NCBI GenBank assembly: GCA_944325305.1
Contig: CALUZO010000004.1
Span: 1-64,000, forward strand
From: an uncultured Rikenellaceae bacterium
GTDB lineage: Bacteria; Bacteroidota; Bacteroidia; Bacteroidales; Rikenellaceae
Direction: 5' to 3'
Length of the DNA stretch: 64,000 nt
The position numbers were made by a program, and so were the translations under genes. Positions 35,763-44,528 of this stretch are shown in pieces (position 1 is the first letter of the stretch; every line of letters starts with the position of its first letter). Under the pieces are notes generated by a model. The model saw only the letters and a program-made list of their open reading frames with translations, was not told where the DNA came from and ran no database searches.

Positions 35763-37127
35763 ATGGCCAAGACAAAACGCGCGTTCTTTTGCCGGGCATG
35801 CGGCAACGAATCCCCCAAGTGGCTGGGCAAATGTCCGGCATGCGGAGAGTGGAACACCTATGTCGAGGAGGTGATCCAGAAAGAGAGCGGCGCAGCCTCC
35901 TCGCAACTGGTGCGTCCGGCACGCACGCAACCTCAAAAAGTGTCGGAAATCATCCAGTCCAACGTCAAACGCATCGACTTGGGCAACAGCGAGGTAAACC
36001 GGGTACTGGGTGGCGGTCTCGTCAAAGGCTCCCTCGTCCTACTGGGCGGAGAACCGGGGATAGGCAAATCCACCCTCAGCCTGCAAATAGCTCTGGCTGA
36101 TAACGGATTGAAAACTCTTTACGTTTCGGGCGAAGAATCGGCACAACAGATCAAAATGCGTGCTGAGAGACTGGGTGTCGGCAACGAAGAGTGTCTCATC
36201 TATCCCGAGACTCTGCTCGAGAATATCATAGCGCAGGCCGACGAGACACAACCCGATCTTATCATAATCGACTCCATACAAACGATATACACCGACCTGC
36301 TCGACTCGACCCCTGGCAGCGTTTCGCAAGTGCGCGAATGTGCAGCCACCCTGCTCAAATACGCCAAGAGCAATGGCATCTCGATAATTCTCATTGGACA
36401 CATTACCAAGGACGGAACCATCGCCGGACCAAAAATACTTGAACACATAGTCGATGTGGTACTCCAGTTCGAGGGCGACAACAACAATATATACCGCATT
36501 CTGCGCGGCATCAAGAACCGTTTCGGAGCCACCTTCGAGATCGGGGTTTTCGAAATGCGCGGACAAGGTCTGGTCAATGTCGAGAACCCGTCGGAAATAC
36601 TCCTCAGCCATTACGACGAGCCGTTGAGCGGTATAGCTGTCGGTGCGGCGGCCGACGGTCTGAGATCCTATCTTATCGAGACACAGGCCCTTGTCAGCAA
36701 TGCGGCATACGGTACCCCGCAGCGTTCGGCGACGGGTTACGACATGAAACGACTCAACATGATCGTGGCCGTACTCGAAAAACGGGTAGGCATGAAGATG
36801 TTCCAGAAAGACGTTTTTCTGAATTTCGCGGGAGGTTTCAAGATCTCCGATACGGGGTTGGACATGTCGGTAGTGGCGGCAATCATATCGTCATACTTCG
36901 ACCGACCGATAGCAGAGGGAGTGTGCTGCGCCGGAGAGATAGGACTATCTGGCGAGATACGTCCCGCACCGCGCAGCGAACAGCGCATAAGCGAAGCTGC
37001 GCGACTGGGATTCCGCAAAATCATAGTCTCCGGCTATCTGCGGAAGAGTCTGCCCAAGCCGCCAAAAGGAATAGAAATCGTTTACATCAACCGTATAGAC
37101 GAAATCCCGAAAGCTATATTCGGATAG
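35763..37127 (+). CDS. radA: DNA repair protein RadA (Sms)
   Basis: RecA-like helicase that extends branches during recombinational repair. The 454-residue protein has all expected parts: N-terminal zinc finger CRACG...CPACGEW (about 11-31), Walker A LGGEPGIGKSTLS (about 94-106), Walker B LIIIDSIQTIY, the RadA-specific KNRFG motif (about 250), and a Lon-protease-like C-terminal domain lacking the protease dyad. It is the last gene of the four-gene operon and ends at a 19-bp hairpin. Confidence 0.96.
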   Translation: MAKTKRAFFCRACGNESPKWLGKCPACGEWNTYVEEVIQKESGAASSQLVRPARTQPQKVSEIIQSNVKRIDLGNSEVNRVLGGGLVKGSLVLLGGEPGIGKSTLSLQIALADNGLKTLYVSGEESAQQIKMRAERLGVGNEECLIYPETLLENIIAQADETQPDLIIIDSIQTIYTDLLDSTPGSVSQVRECAATLLKYAKSNGISIILIGHITKDGTIAGPKILEHIVDVVLQFEGDNNNIYRILRGIKNRFGATFEIGVFEMRGQGLVNVENPSEILLSHYDEPLSGIAVGAAADGLRSYLIETQALVSNAAYGTPQRSATGYDMKRLNMIVAVLEKRVGMKMFQKDVFLNFAGGFKISDTGLDMSVVAAIISSYFDRPIAEGVCCAGEIGLSGEIRPAPRSEQRISEAARLGFRKIIVSGYLRKSLPKPPKGIEIVYINRIDEIPKAIFG

Positions 37128-37178
37128 GCAGCAGGCATCGTCTGTCGCTACACATGTATGGAGCACGAGACTTATAAG

Positions 37179-37219
37179 CAATACACAAAAGGCGGAAGGT
37201 TTCCGCCTTTTGTGTATTG
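37179..37219. terminator. terminator, 19-bp perfect inverted repeat
   Basis: CAATACACAAAAGGCGGAA and its exact complement flank a 3-nt loop, 52 nt after radA and 35 nt from the end of the converging minus-strand gene. It probably serves both. Confidence 0.8.
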
Positions 37220-37253
37220 TCCTGAACAATTGGACTCACAGGTCGTCTGCCAC

Positions 37254-37901
37254 TCATTTTTTCCCAGCCATCCGCTTTAACAACTTACCGTAATGGTTGA
37301 GTATGGCCGGCGTGGGCATCGTTTCGATTTGATGACGTATGATATCTTCCAGGTTTTCCCTGACCCAGTCGATACGTGGCGACAACTCGTAAAGTATCTC
37401 GGCAGCCCATATCCTCACGGCACTTTTGATCTTCCCGCCCGTCAGCAAATCGAAAGCTCTCTCGGCAATTTGAGCAGCCTGGAAATCATCCGGCACGAAC
37501 AGTCCGCACCTCAACATGTCGTAAAGTATCTTACCGTAATGTCGGTGCACACTCGGATTCGTGACACGCAGAAAATCCTCGAAGAAAGTAACACAATATG
37601 GTGCAAAAGCATCCCTGTTATGGAAGTAAGCCCACTCGAGTGCCCATGACGCCCGGGACGCTAACCGCATGTCATCATGGAAAGCCAGTGAAAGAGCCTC
37701 TTTCCAAAGAGCATTCTCCATAATAAGAGCCCCGTAACACCGATCCATCCCATCGCAGTACTTTTCCTGCAATTCGGCGGCAAGACCACCTGCCGAAGCT
37801 ACATTCTCCATCCGAAACCGGTCACGTTTCCCATCAGCCGCCAAACGCCATTCGCATACCCGATCGAATGAAGACATTGCATCCGTGCCGCACCTGTACA
37901 T
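37254..37901 (-). CDS. HEAT-repeat-like protein, function unknown
   Basis: A 215-residue, all-helical protein with repeated helix pairs (for example LALSFHDDMRLASRASWALEW-like units), typical of HEAT/ARM-type scaffolds. Proteins of this kind are, to my knowledge, found after rnz in Bacteroidales and have no experimental function. There is no signal peptide. The start is 1 nt after the rnz stop (TGATATG), so its translation is probably coupled to rnz. A second ATG eight codons in (residue 9) is possible. Confidence 0.7.
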   Translation of the reverse strand: MYRCGTDAMSSFDRVCEWRLAADGKRDRFRMENVASAGGLAAELQEKYCDGMDRCYGALIMENALWKEALSLAFHDDMRLASRASWALEWAYFHNRDAFAPYCVTFFEDFLRVTNPSVHRHYGKILYDMLRCGLFVPDDFQAAQIAERAFDLLTGGKIKSAVRIWAAEILYELSPRIDWVRENLEDIIRHQIETMPTPAILNHYGKLLKRMAGKK

Positions 37902-37902
37902 A

Positions 37903-38832
37903 TCATAAATTTCTTTTCGGGGCTATCTCGAATGTACTCCCTTCAGTGGCCTCTTCCGTATCGGGGAATACCGCACGAGCCTCTGAAACGAGTTCGCCCG
38001 TATCTTTGTAACGTCCCGAGAAATGTCCTATCAACAATCTCTTCGCCCCTGCTTTTCTGGCGACTTCCGCAGCCTGCACTGTCGTTGAATGGCCCGTCTG
38101 ACTTGCTAATGCTTTGTCGGCTGCAGCAAAAGTAGCCTCATGATAAAGCAGATCCACGCCCTCGACAAGCGAAGCCACTTTACCCGACGCCATCGTGTCA
38201 CTGCAATAAGCATAGGAACGAGGTTCGTAAGGGATATAAGAGAGTTGATCGTTCGGAATCGTCCTTCCGTCGTCTAATACAAGATCCTCACCTCTTTTTA
38301 CCGCGACTATTTGCGATATGTCGAGGCCGTAGGAATCAATCATATCCTTGCGAACATTCCTCGGAGGACGTTTTTCCCGGAAGATATACCCTGCAGCCGG
38401 AACCCGGTGACGTAACGGTACGGTCCACACCTCCATCACCTTATTCTCATAAATCATCATGTTTTGTCGCGTGTCGACCGGATGGAAATGCACCTCGAAT
38501 GCAGGAGTATCCCCAAGCATGACATACATGGATTCTAACAATTCGCCGAGCGGAGCCGGAGCGAACAGCTCCAACGGGGTTTTACGTCCGAGCAGACTCA
38601 ATGTGGATATCAGCGGAAACAATCCATAGAGATGGTCGCCATGAAGGTGTGTTATGAATACTGCGTTCAGTCTCATTGGATTAATGCCGCACTCGCCCAA
38701 TCTGGTTTGAGTCCCTTCGCCGCAATCCACCAAATAAAACTGCTCATGCACGTTAAGTGCATGAGCAGAGTGATGTCTTCCCCGAACAGGTAAGGCGGCA
38801 CTGCTTCCCAGTATGGTTACCTTAAAAGTCAT
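37903..38832 (-). CDS. rnz: ribonuclease Z
   Basis: Metallo-beta-lactamase-fold nuclease that trims tRNA precursors at their 3' ends. Of 309 residues, THLHGDH (61-67) is the zinc motif. HHSAHALNVHE near residue 20, HEATFA and GHST follow in the expected order, and ERG/exosite sequence (FREKRPPRNVRKDM) is present. ATG at 38832 is preferred over the GTG two codons upstream. It lies 27 nt after rpsA on the same strand and is directly followed by the HEAT-like gene. Confidence 0.92.
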   Translation of the reverse strand: MTFKVTILGSSAALPVRGRHHSAHALNVHEQFYLVDCGEGTQTRLGECGINPMRLNAVFITHLHGDHLYGLFPLISTLSLLGRKTPLELFAPAPLGELLESMYVMLGDTPAFEVHFHPVDTRQNMMIYENKVMEVWTVPLRHRVPAAGYIFREKRPPRNVRKDMIDSYGLDISQIVAVKRGEDLVLDDGRTIPNDQLSYIPYEPRSYAYCSDTMASGKVASLVEGVDLLYHEATFAAADKALASQTGHSTTVQAAEVARKAGAKRLLIGHFSGRYKDTGELVSEARAVFPDTEEATEGSTFEIAPKRNL

Positions 38833-38859
38833 GCGCACCCCTCTTGCGAGGATATTGAT

Positions 38860-40839
38860 TTATTCTGCAGTCTCTTCAGATTCTTTTTCTTTATCAGCTG
38901 CTGCCTTTTTAGGTTTTGCTTCAGCCTGTTCCATTTGAGCTTTCAGTTCGGCAAGACCGGCGATGTCACCGAGAGTCGTCTTCTCTACATTGGCATTGAT
39001 CTTCTTAACCGAAGCGCTTGCAGATTCAGCTGCTGCTTTCTTTTCAGCGCGTTCCGCTTTTTCTGCGGCACGTTTGCCTTCATCCCAGGTGCGTGTATGT
39101 GAAAGCATGATACGTTTGGTAGCCTTCGAGAATTCGATGACCTTGAAATCGAGTTTGTCACCGACTTTAGGCATCGAACCGTCCTCTTTCTGCAACTGAC
39201 GGCTGTTGGCGAAGCCTTCGACATTTTCACCCAACGATACTACAGCACCTTTGTCGTTCATTTCGGTGATAGTTCCTTCATGGACGCTGTCGATTGCGAA
39301 CTGCGCTTCGAATCCATCCCACGGATTTTCCTCGAGCTGTTTGTGACCGAGGCTAAGACGGCGATTTTCCTTGTCGATTTCGAGGACGATCACATCTATA
39401 TCGGCACCGATCTGAGTGAATTCAGCCGGATGTTTAACCTTTTTGGTCCAGCTGAGGTCAGAGATGTGAATGAGTCCGTCGATACCTTCTTCGATTTCAA
39501 CGAATACACCGAAGTTAGTGAAATTGCGTACTTTGGCCGTATGCTTCGAACCGACAGGATATTTTTCTTCGATACCTTCCCACGGATCGGGAGTAAGCTG
39601 CTTGATACCGAGACTCATCTTGCGTTCATCGCGGTCGAGGGTAAGGACAACGGCTTCTACCTCGTCGCCGACCTTCATGAATTCCTGGGCAGAACGCAGA
39701 TGCTGGCTCCACGACATTTCGCTTACATGGATAAGACCTTCAACGCCAGGAGCGATCTCAACGAATGCACCGTAATCGGCCATTACCACAACTTTGCCTT
39801 TCACTTTGTCACCGACCTTGAGGTCCGGGCTGAGTGCTTCCCACGGATGGGGCGAGAGTTGCTTGATACCGAGGGCTATGCGTTTCTTCTGATCGTCGAA
39901 GTCGAGAATTACGACATTGAGTTTCTGGTCGAGCTGAACGACCTCTTCGGGATGATTCACGCGGCCCCAGCTGAGGTCTGTAATGTGAACGAGACCGTCC
40001 ACACCGCCGAGGTCGATAAATACACCGTACGAGGTGATGTTCTTAACCGTACCTTCGAGTATCTGTCCTTTTTCGAGTTTGGACATGATCTCTTTCTTCT
40101 GCTGTTCGAGTTCGGCTTCGATCAGAGCCTTGTGCGAAACCACTACGTTGCGGAATTCCTGGTTGATCTTAACCACCTTGAATTCCATGGTTTTGTCTAC
40201 ATATATATCGTAATCGCGAATAGGTTTCACATCGATCTGCGATCCAGGGAGGAAGGCTTCGATACCGAATACATCCACGATCATACCGCCCTTCGTACGG
40301 CACTTGATGTAACCCTTGATAATTTCGTCGTTTTCGAGTGCGAGGTTAACGCGATCCCAAGATTTGAGCTGACGCGCTTTTTTATGAGAAAGAAGCAGCT
40401 GACCCTTCTTGTCTTCGGCACTTTCGACATAAACTTCTACCTTTTCGCCGATAGCGAGGTCGGGATTATAACGGAATTCGCTTACCGGGATGATACCTTC
40501 CGACTTGTAACCGATATTTACGACAACTTCGCGTTTGGTAATTCCGATAACCGTACCTTCCACCACTTCGCCTACCTGGATGTTCGAAAGGGTCTTGTCG
40601 TAAGCGGCTTCCACATCGGCCCTGCTGCCTTCGAAACCGACCATACCCTGTTCGTAAGCATCCCAGTCGAAAGTGTCAAGGTCTGCTTTAGCCGCAGTTT
40701 TTTTCGCAGGTTTATTTTCTGCCGCTTCAGCAGGATTTTCAGCGACAACCGAGTCGCTTACATTTTCTTCTGCGAAAACTTCGCCCGTTGCTGGAGCTTC
40801 GACCGCAGCCTGTGCTTCCAATTCTTTGTTTTCTACCAT
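38860..40839 (-). CDS. rpsA: 30S ribosomal protein S1
   Basis: Brings mRNA to the 30S subunit, which matters in a group whose mRNAs lack Shine-Dalgarno sequences. A 659-residue protein: an acidic N-terminal extension (1-70, rich in Glu/Ala/Lys), six S1 domains (about 88-160, 175-245, 258-330, 345-415, 430-500, 515-585) with repeats such as VEGLIHVSEMSW and IDGLIHISDLSW, then a charged Lys/Glu/Ala-rich tail. It is longer than the E. coli protein (557) because of both tails. ATG 40839 has an A/T-rich leader. It starts an rpsA-rnz-HEAT unit. Confidence 0.95.
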   Translation of the reverse strand: MVENKELEAQAAVEAPATGEVFAEENVSDSVVAENPAEAAENKPAKKTAAKADLDTFDWDAYEQGMVGFEGSRADVEAAYDKTLSNIQVGEVVEGTVIGITKREVVVNIGYKSEGIIPVSEFRYNPDLAIGEKVEVYVESAEDKKGQLLLSHKKARQLKSWDRVNLALENDEIIKGYIKCRTKGGMIVDVFGIEAFLPGSQIDVKPIRDYDIYVDKTMEFKVVKINQEFRNVVVSHKALIEAELEQQKKEIMSKLEKGQILEGTVKNITSYGVFIDLGGVDGLVHITDLSWGRVNHPEEVVQLDQKLNVVILDFDDQKKRIALGIKQLSPHPWEALSPDLKVGDKVKGKVVVMADYGAFVEIAPGVEGLIHVSEMSWSQHLRSAQEFMKVGDEVEAVVLTLDRDERKMSLGIKQLTPDPWEGIEEKYPVGSKHTAKVRNFTNFGVFVEIEEGIDGLIHISDLSWTKKVKHPAEFTQIGADIDVIVLEIDKENRRLSLGHKQLEENPWDGFEAQFAIDSVHEGTITEMNDKGAVVSLGENVEGFANSRQLQKEDGSMPKVGDKLDFKVIEFSKATKRIMLSHTRTWDEGKRAAEKAERAEKKAAAESASASVKKINANVEKTTLGDIAGLAELKAQMEQAEAKPKKAAADKEKESEETAE

Positions 40840-40921
40840 TAGTGTTAAAATTGCGCTGCCAGAGCGCCCGTTAATAAATTAGACAATCAATTGAACCGAT
40901 CCCATTATTGGGACAAGCGCA

Positions 40922-40929
40922 CAAAGATA
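40922..40929 (-). promoter_or_regulatory. predicted -7 element of rpsA
   Basis: On the minus strand this reads TATCTTTG, 82 nt before the rpsA start. The resulting leader (about 75 nt) could carry regulation of S1 synthesis, but I see only a short CCCAATAATGGG hairpin there. Confidence 0.5.
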
Positions 40930-40981
40930 AACAAAAAATCCGATTCGCGCGCTAATCTTCTTATTTTCCGTCATTTCAGAC

Positions 40982-41020
40982 AAAAAAAAACGCCCGGTAC
41001 GCTCTACGCGTATCCGGGCG
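40982..41020 (-). terminator. rho-independent terminator upstream of rpsA
   Basis: On the minus strand CGCCCGG-A-TACGC pairs with GCGTA-CCGGGCG (12 pairs, one bulge, 5-nt loop) and is followed by nine T residues. It must end a minus-strand transcript from upstream, best explained by the small gene at 41153. Confidence 0.75.
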
Positions 41021-41152
41021 ACCGGGTATATTTGAAGATATCTCGACATTGCTTGCTTCCCGTGGAAAACCAATCAATGTGCCACTCCGCCACCGAAAAA
41101 AGCGTCGCCATTCCCGCCAGCATCTTCCCTCACGAATAGTACAAATCCACTG

Positions 41153-41323
41153 TCAGTGGTTCCGATTTTTTCCTTTCTCATATTCCGACATATCTTCGGA
41201 CCAATCCGACTCTTCCCCGATAAATTCCTCTACCGACATGTCGTCTTTTCCAAGATCCCTGTTTTCGTTCTCTTCCTCCATAAGAATCTTTTCCTCTTTC
41301 CTTTTTTCACTGTGATTTTCCAT
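41153..41323 (-). CDS. small acidic hydrophilic protein, unknown
   Basis: A 56-residue open frame with high Glu/Asp/Lys content (EEKILMEEENENRD; EEFIGEESDWSED), no hydrophobic segment, and no family I recognise. Support for being real: a strong minus-strand terminator about 130 nt after its stop that no other gene explains, and an A-rich leader before ATG 41323. The composition could also come from A/G-rich non-coding sequence, so this stays tentative. Confidence 0.4.
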   Translation of the reverse strand: MENHSEKRKEEKILMEEENENRDLGKDDMSVEEFIGEESDWSEDMSEYEKGKNRNH

Positions 41324-41521
41324 AACTGTATGATTACATAGATTCGATGCAACACCTCGCAAATTTCATGCAATCTCCGACAAACCATACCGGCACACAT
41401 TCCATAATCTCCGCTTCTTGACAAGTTCACCAAAGCCATTAAATGAAATTATTTGGAAACGGCAAAAATGATCGTTATCTTAGATGATTCTTATCGATGA
41501 TTTATTTTTTCAAACGACATC

Positions 41522-42616
41522 ATGAAACACAACCTTCTCAAACATGCCATGCTGTTCTCAGCGATTCTGCTATTTCCATCGCTGACAAATGCTCAGATTA
41601 AATATTACGATGCCTCGTCATTCCCCGTATATGGCAGGGCTACGGAAGCAACCGCAAGCCGATATACGCGCCTGCCGGACTCGCTCGAACACATTTCACG
41701 CGAACCGATATGGAGACTGAGCCGCAATTCAACCGGAATGGCCGTGCGTTTCCGCTCCAATTCATCGACCATAACCGCAAGATGGAGCAACATCTTCAAC
41801 AACTACATGAACCATATGACAGAAACCGCCAAAAAAGGCCTCGACCTGTATGCCTTAGATAACGGCGAATGGAGGTTCGTAAACAGCGGCAGACCAGGCT
41901 CCGGCAAAGACAGCAAAGCAACAATAGTTTCGAACATGGAACCAACAGAAAGAGAATTCATGCTTTACCTGCCTCTTTGCGACGGCTTGACTTCTCTGGA
42001 GATCGGCATAGATTCCACGGCCTTCATAGCGGCCCCTGCCGTAGAGTCGCCCGTACGCACTAAACCGATAGTGTTTTACGGCACAAGCATACTCCAGGGG
42101 ATAGCCGCGAGCCGTCCCGGGATGGCCGCCAGCAACATATTATCCCGCAAACTGGGACGCGAAACCATTAACCTCGGGTTCAGCGGCAACGCCTTCCTCG
42201 ATCTCGAAGTGGCCGAAGTCATAGCAGAAGTAGATGCAGGATGCTTCGTACTCGATTTCGTCCCCAATGCCTCCGTGGATATGATGAACGCGCGGATGGA
42301 GAAATTTTACCGTATAATACGCGACAAACACCCCCTTACCCCGGTCATATTCATAGAAGACCCTATCTTCCCGCACTCACGTTTCGACAAACGCATAGCA
42401 TCGCAAGTAGCCGCCAAAAACGAAACCGTAGAACGCATATTCAACGAACTGAAAGCCAAAGGGGAAAAGAACATCTATTTCGTCAAGTCGACCGACATGA
42501 TCGGCTCGGACGGCGAAGCGACCGTCGACGGCATCCATTTCACCGACCTGGGAATGGTCCGTTATTCCGAACTTTTATGCCCCATGATAGAAGAATTAAT
42601 TAAAGACGGTAATTAG
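41522..42616 (+). CDS. secreted SGNH/GDSL hydrolase with GxDLY domain
   Basis: A 364-residue exported esterase. Signal peptide about 1-24 (ending NAQ). An N-terminal beta-sandwich (about 30-170) contains the GLDLY motif (106-110) that names the GxDLY domain, and a C-terminal SGNH fold follows. Catalytic blocks are visible: FYGTSILQG (S189), GFSGN (G222), DFVPNA (N249) and VDGIHFTD (D336, H339). Enzymes of this layout are carbohydrate esterases or lipases; deacetylation of a polysaccharide is plausible but unproven. Its 3' end overlaps a convergent small gene by 21 nt. Confidence 0.87.
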   Translation: MKHNLLKHAMLFSAILLFPSLTNAQIKYYDASSFPVYGRATEATASRYTRLPDSLEHISREPIWRLSRNSTGMAVRFRSNSSTITARWSNIFNNYMNHMTETAKKGLDLYALDNGEWRFVNSGRPGSGKDSKATIVSNMEPTEREFMLYLPLCDGLTSLEIGIDSTAFIAAPAVESPVRTKPIVFYGTSILQGIAASRPGMAASNILSRKLGRETINLGFSGNAFLDLEVAEVIAEVDAGCFVLDFVPNASVDMMNARMEKFYRIIRDKHPLTPVIFIEDPIFPHSRFDKRIASQVAAKNETVERIFNELKAKGEKNIYFVKSTDMIGSDGEATVDGIHFTDLGMVRYSELLCPMIEELIKDGN

Positions 42617-42889
42617 CAATATCCCGATTAATACGGCAACCACGAGCAGGATGACAAAGGACAATACCGCCTGTTTACGGCGTTGCTTCCTCGCGGTTTC
42701 ACGGATACTTTCTTTAACGCGGAGAATCTCTTTATTCGGGATCTCCTGAACGGAATTCGGGTATTGCTGCTTCGAAACGGAAATCGAACGCATACTCCGC
42801 AATTTCTTGCGCTTCTCCTGCCTTATCTTCAGTTCCTGCCGGTTCTGCTTGGAACGCCTCACCATATCGAAAGTGTGACCTGCTATCAT
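42596..42889 (-). CDS. small membrane protein with C-terminal helix
   Basis: A 97-residue protein: a highly basic hydrophilic part (1-70, many Arg/Lys/Gln) followed by one hydrophobic helix (about 75-95, VLSFVILLVVAVLIGILLITV). Probably tail-anchored in the inner membrane with the basic part inside. No family recognised. The 3' end overlaps the esterase gene by 21 nt on the other strand. ATG codons at residues 1 and 9 are both possible starts. Confidence 0.6.
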   Translation of the reverse strand: MIAGHTFDMVRRSKQNRQELKIRQEKRKKLRSMRSISVSKQQYPNSVQEIPNKEILRVKESIRETARKQRRKQAVLSFVILLVVAVLIGILLITVFN

Positions 42890-42973
42890 GGCGCTTATCT
42901 TTAAAAGGTTATCAATAAATTGCGTCTATCGTAATATAACGATTAGTTCTAAATATTCCAAATCGACACACAA

Positions 42974-43005
42974 TAAAAAAGTCCCGCATCAGAGACGCGG
43001 GACTT
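42974..43005 (-). terminator. terminator of the beta-eliminating lyase gene
   Basis: AAGTCCCGC pairs with GCGGGACTT across a 9-nt loop, running into T residues on the minus strand, 19 nt after the lyase stop. Confidence 0.8.
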
Positions 43006-43023
43006 AAATCATATTCAACCGAA

Positions 43024-44472
43024 TTATAGGCTTTCGCCGAAATCCTTGCGGAATTTAAGCATAAGTTTCTCGGGCCAATCGCTGAGAGGTTCGAGCGTAC
43101 CCATGAAGAAACGGAGCACAGGGGGTTCGTAATCGAACTTCAGACCGCCTATAAGTTCGCGATTTTCATACAGCCAAACCATGCGGTCGATAACATACTT
43201 TATCTGAGACAGCGTGAAAACACGACGTGGCACTGCAAGACGGAGAAGTTCGACATCGGCCAGTATCTCCTTGCCGTTCTCGTCGCGCACGCTCGATATT
43301 GTACCGCGTTCCATGCCGCGCACCCCTGAAATAAGATAGAATGCAGCTGCCAATGCGCCTGCCGGATACTGTTCCTGTGGGATGTGTTCACAGAATCTAC
43401 CTGCGTCAACATGACCGCCGAGCACCCCGGGAGGGGTTACGACCGGTATTCCGTGAGCCTTGAGATTGTTAACAAGATACGCTATGAACGAAGGACTTTG
43501 ACTTATCATGGTTTCATCCAGGGTTTCGTACAGCCCTACCGCCATGGCTTCAACCTCGCGGATCGAAATACCTCCGTAAGTAAGGAAGCCCTCGTAGAGC
43601 GGGATGAGTGCCTCCATTTTCTGATAAAGGTCCTTGCGGTTGGTGCAGATGCCGCCGCCACGCGAACTGCTCAACTTGCGGGCAGAGAAATATACGAGGT
43701 CGGCAAGACCTGTCATCATCTTAATGATGTCGGCCATGGAGTTTTCTTTCCACTGTTCTTCACGTTGTTTCACGAGATAGGCATTTTCGCCAAGGAGACT
43801 CGCGTCGAGCACCAGCATTATACCGTATTTGTCGCATACGCGGCGTACATCCATCATGTTGCTGATAGAGAATGGCTGGCCACCTATAAGGTTTGTCGAA
43901 GCCTCCATGCGAACGAACGGTATGTTTTCCGCACCGTGTTTCTGGATGCTGGCCTCGAGTTTGTCGATATCCATATTGCCCTTGAACGGATTGTCCGATT
44001 CAAGTATCAGCGCTTCGTCCGAAAGCAGTTCTTCGAGTTTACCCTTCTTATCCTCAACATGTGCGAGGAACGTAGTGAAGTGATAGTTGGTGATAACCGT
44101 CTGTCCCGGTTTGATAAAGGCGTTTGCGATGATGTTTTCCGCAGCGCGTCCCTGATGCACGGGGAGCAGGAATTTCTTGCCGAGTACCTCTTCGACAGCC
44201 TTTTGCAACCGTGCGAAACTCTGCGATCCGGCATATGCGTCGTCAGCCTGGAACATCGCTGCAATCTGGTTGTCGCTCATGGCGTTTGTTCCGCTGTCCG
44301 TAAGCATATCCAGAAACACATCCTTAGTGCTGAGTTTAAACGTATTGAAACCGGCCTCCTTGATAGCATCAAGGCGTCGTTCGATGGGTACGAGATGAAG
44401 TTTCTGAACTACCCTCACCTTGTGCAACTCGAGAGGAATGTTCTCTCCGAGATAAAATTTTACTTTGTCCAT
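43024..44472 (-). CDS. beta-eliminating lyase, tyrosine phenol-lyase/tryptophanase family
   Basis: A PLP enzyme of 482 residues in the family that splits tyrosine (to phenol) or tryptophan (to indole) with pyruvate and ammonia. LTDSGTNAMSD (57-67), DAYAGSQSF (78-86), HQGRAAEN (106-113) and the Schiff-base K266 in YFSARKLSSSRGGG are visible. Two residues that mark tyrosine phenol-lyase are present by alignment with the Citrobacter enzyme: T133 (its T124) and R389 in GMERGT (its R381, which is Ile in tryptophanase). But the cofactor-contacting Arg of the usual DATR motif is Leu (DASL, 223-226). This fits a separate Bacteroidetes subgroup generally annotated as tryptophanase; real specificity is open. 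It is monocistronic. Confidence 0.8.
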   Translation of the reverse strand: MDKVKFYLGENIPLELHKVRVVQKLHLVPIERRLDAIKEAGFNTFKLSTKDVFLDMLTDSGTNAMSDNQIAAMFQADDAYAGSQSFARLQKAVEEVLGKKFLLPVHQGRAAENIIANAFIKPGQTVITNYHFTTFLAHVEDKKGKLEELLSDEALILESDNPFKGNMDIDKLEASIQKHGAENIPFVRMEASTNLIGGQPFSISNMMDVRRVCDKYGIMLVLDASLLGENAYLVKQREEQWKENSMADIIKMMTGLADLVYFSARKLSSSRGGGICTNRKDLYQKMEALIPLYEGFLTYGGISIREVEAMAVGLYETLDETMISQSPSFIAYLVNNLKAHGIPVVTPPGVLGGHVDAGRFCEHIPQEQYPAGALAAAFYLISGVRGMERGTISSVRDENGKEILADVELLRLAVPRRVFTLSQIKYVIDRMVWLYENRELIGGLKFDYEPPVLRFFMGTLEPLSDWPEKLMLKFRKDFGESL

Positions 44473-44520
44473 TTTTGGGTTATTTTGAAAAATAATTTAA
44501 GTAGTTAGGTTACATTTAGA

Positions 44521-44528
44521 CAAAGTTA
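44521..44528 (-). promoter_or_regulatory. predicted -7 element of the lyase gene
   Basis: On the minus strand this reads TAACTTTG (TAnnTTTG), 48 nt before the lyase start. No TrnaC-like leader peptide with tryptophan is seen in the short leader. Confidence 0.5.

Noticed and set aside
39280-40842. A 520-codon open frame on the plus strand opposite rpsA
   Set aside because: It mirrors the rpsA frame, has no known domain and a Phe/His/Asp-rich composition typical of antisense frames; the minus strand encodes a clear S1 protein.
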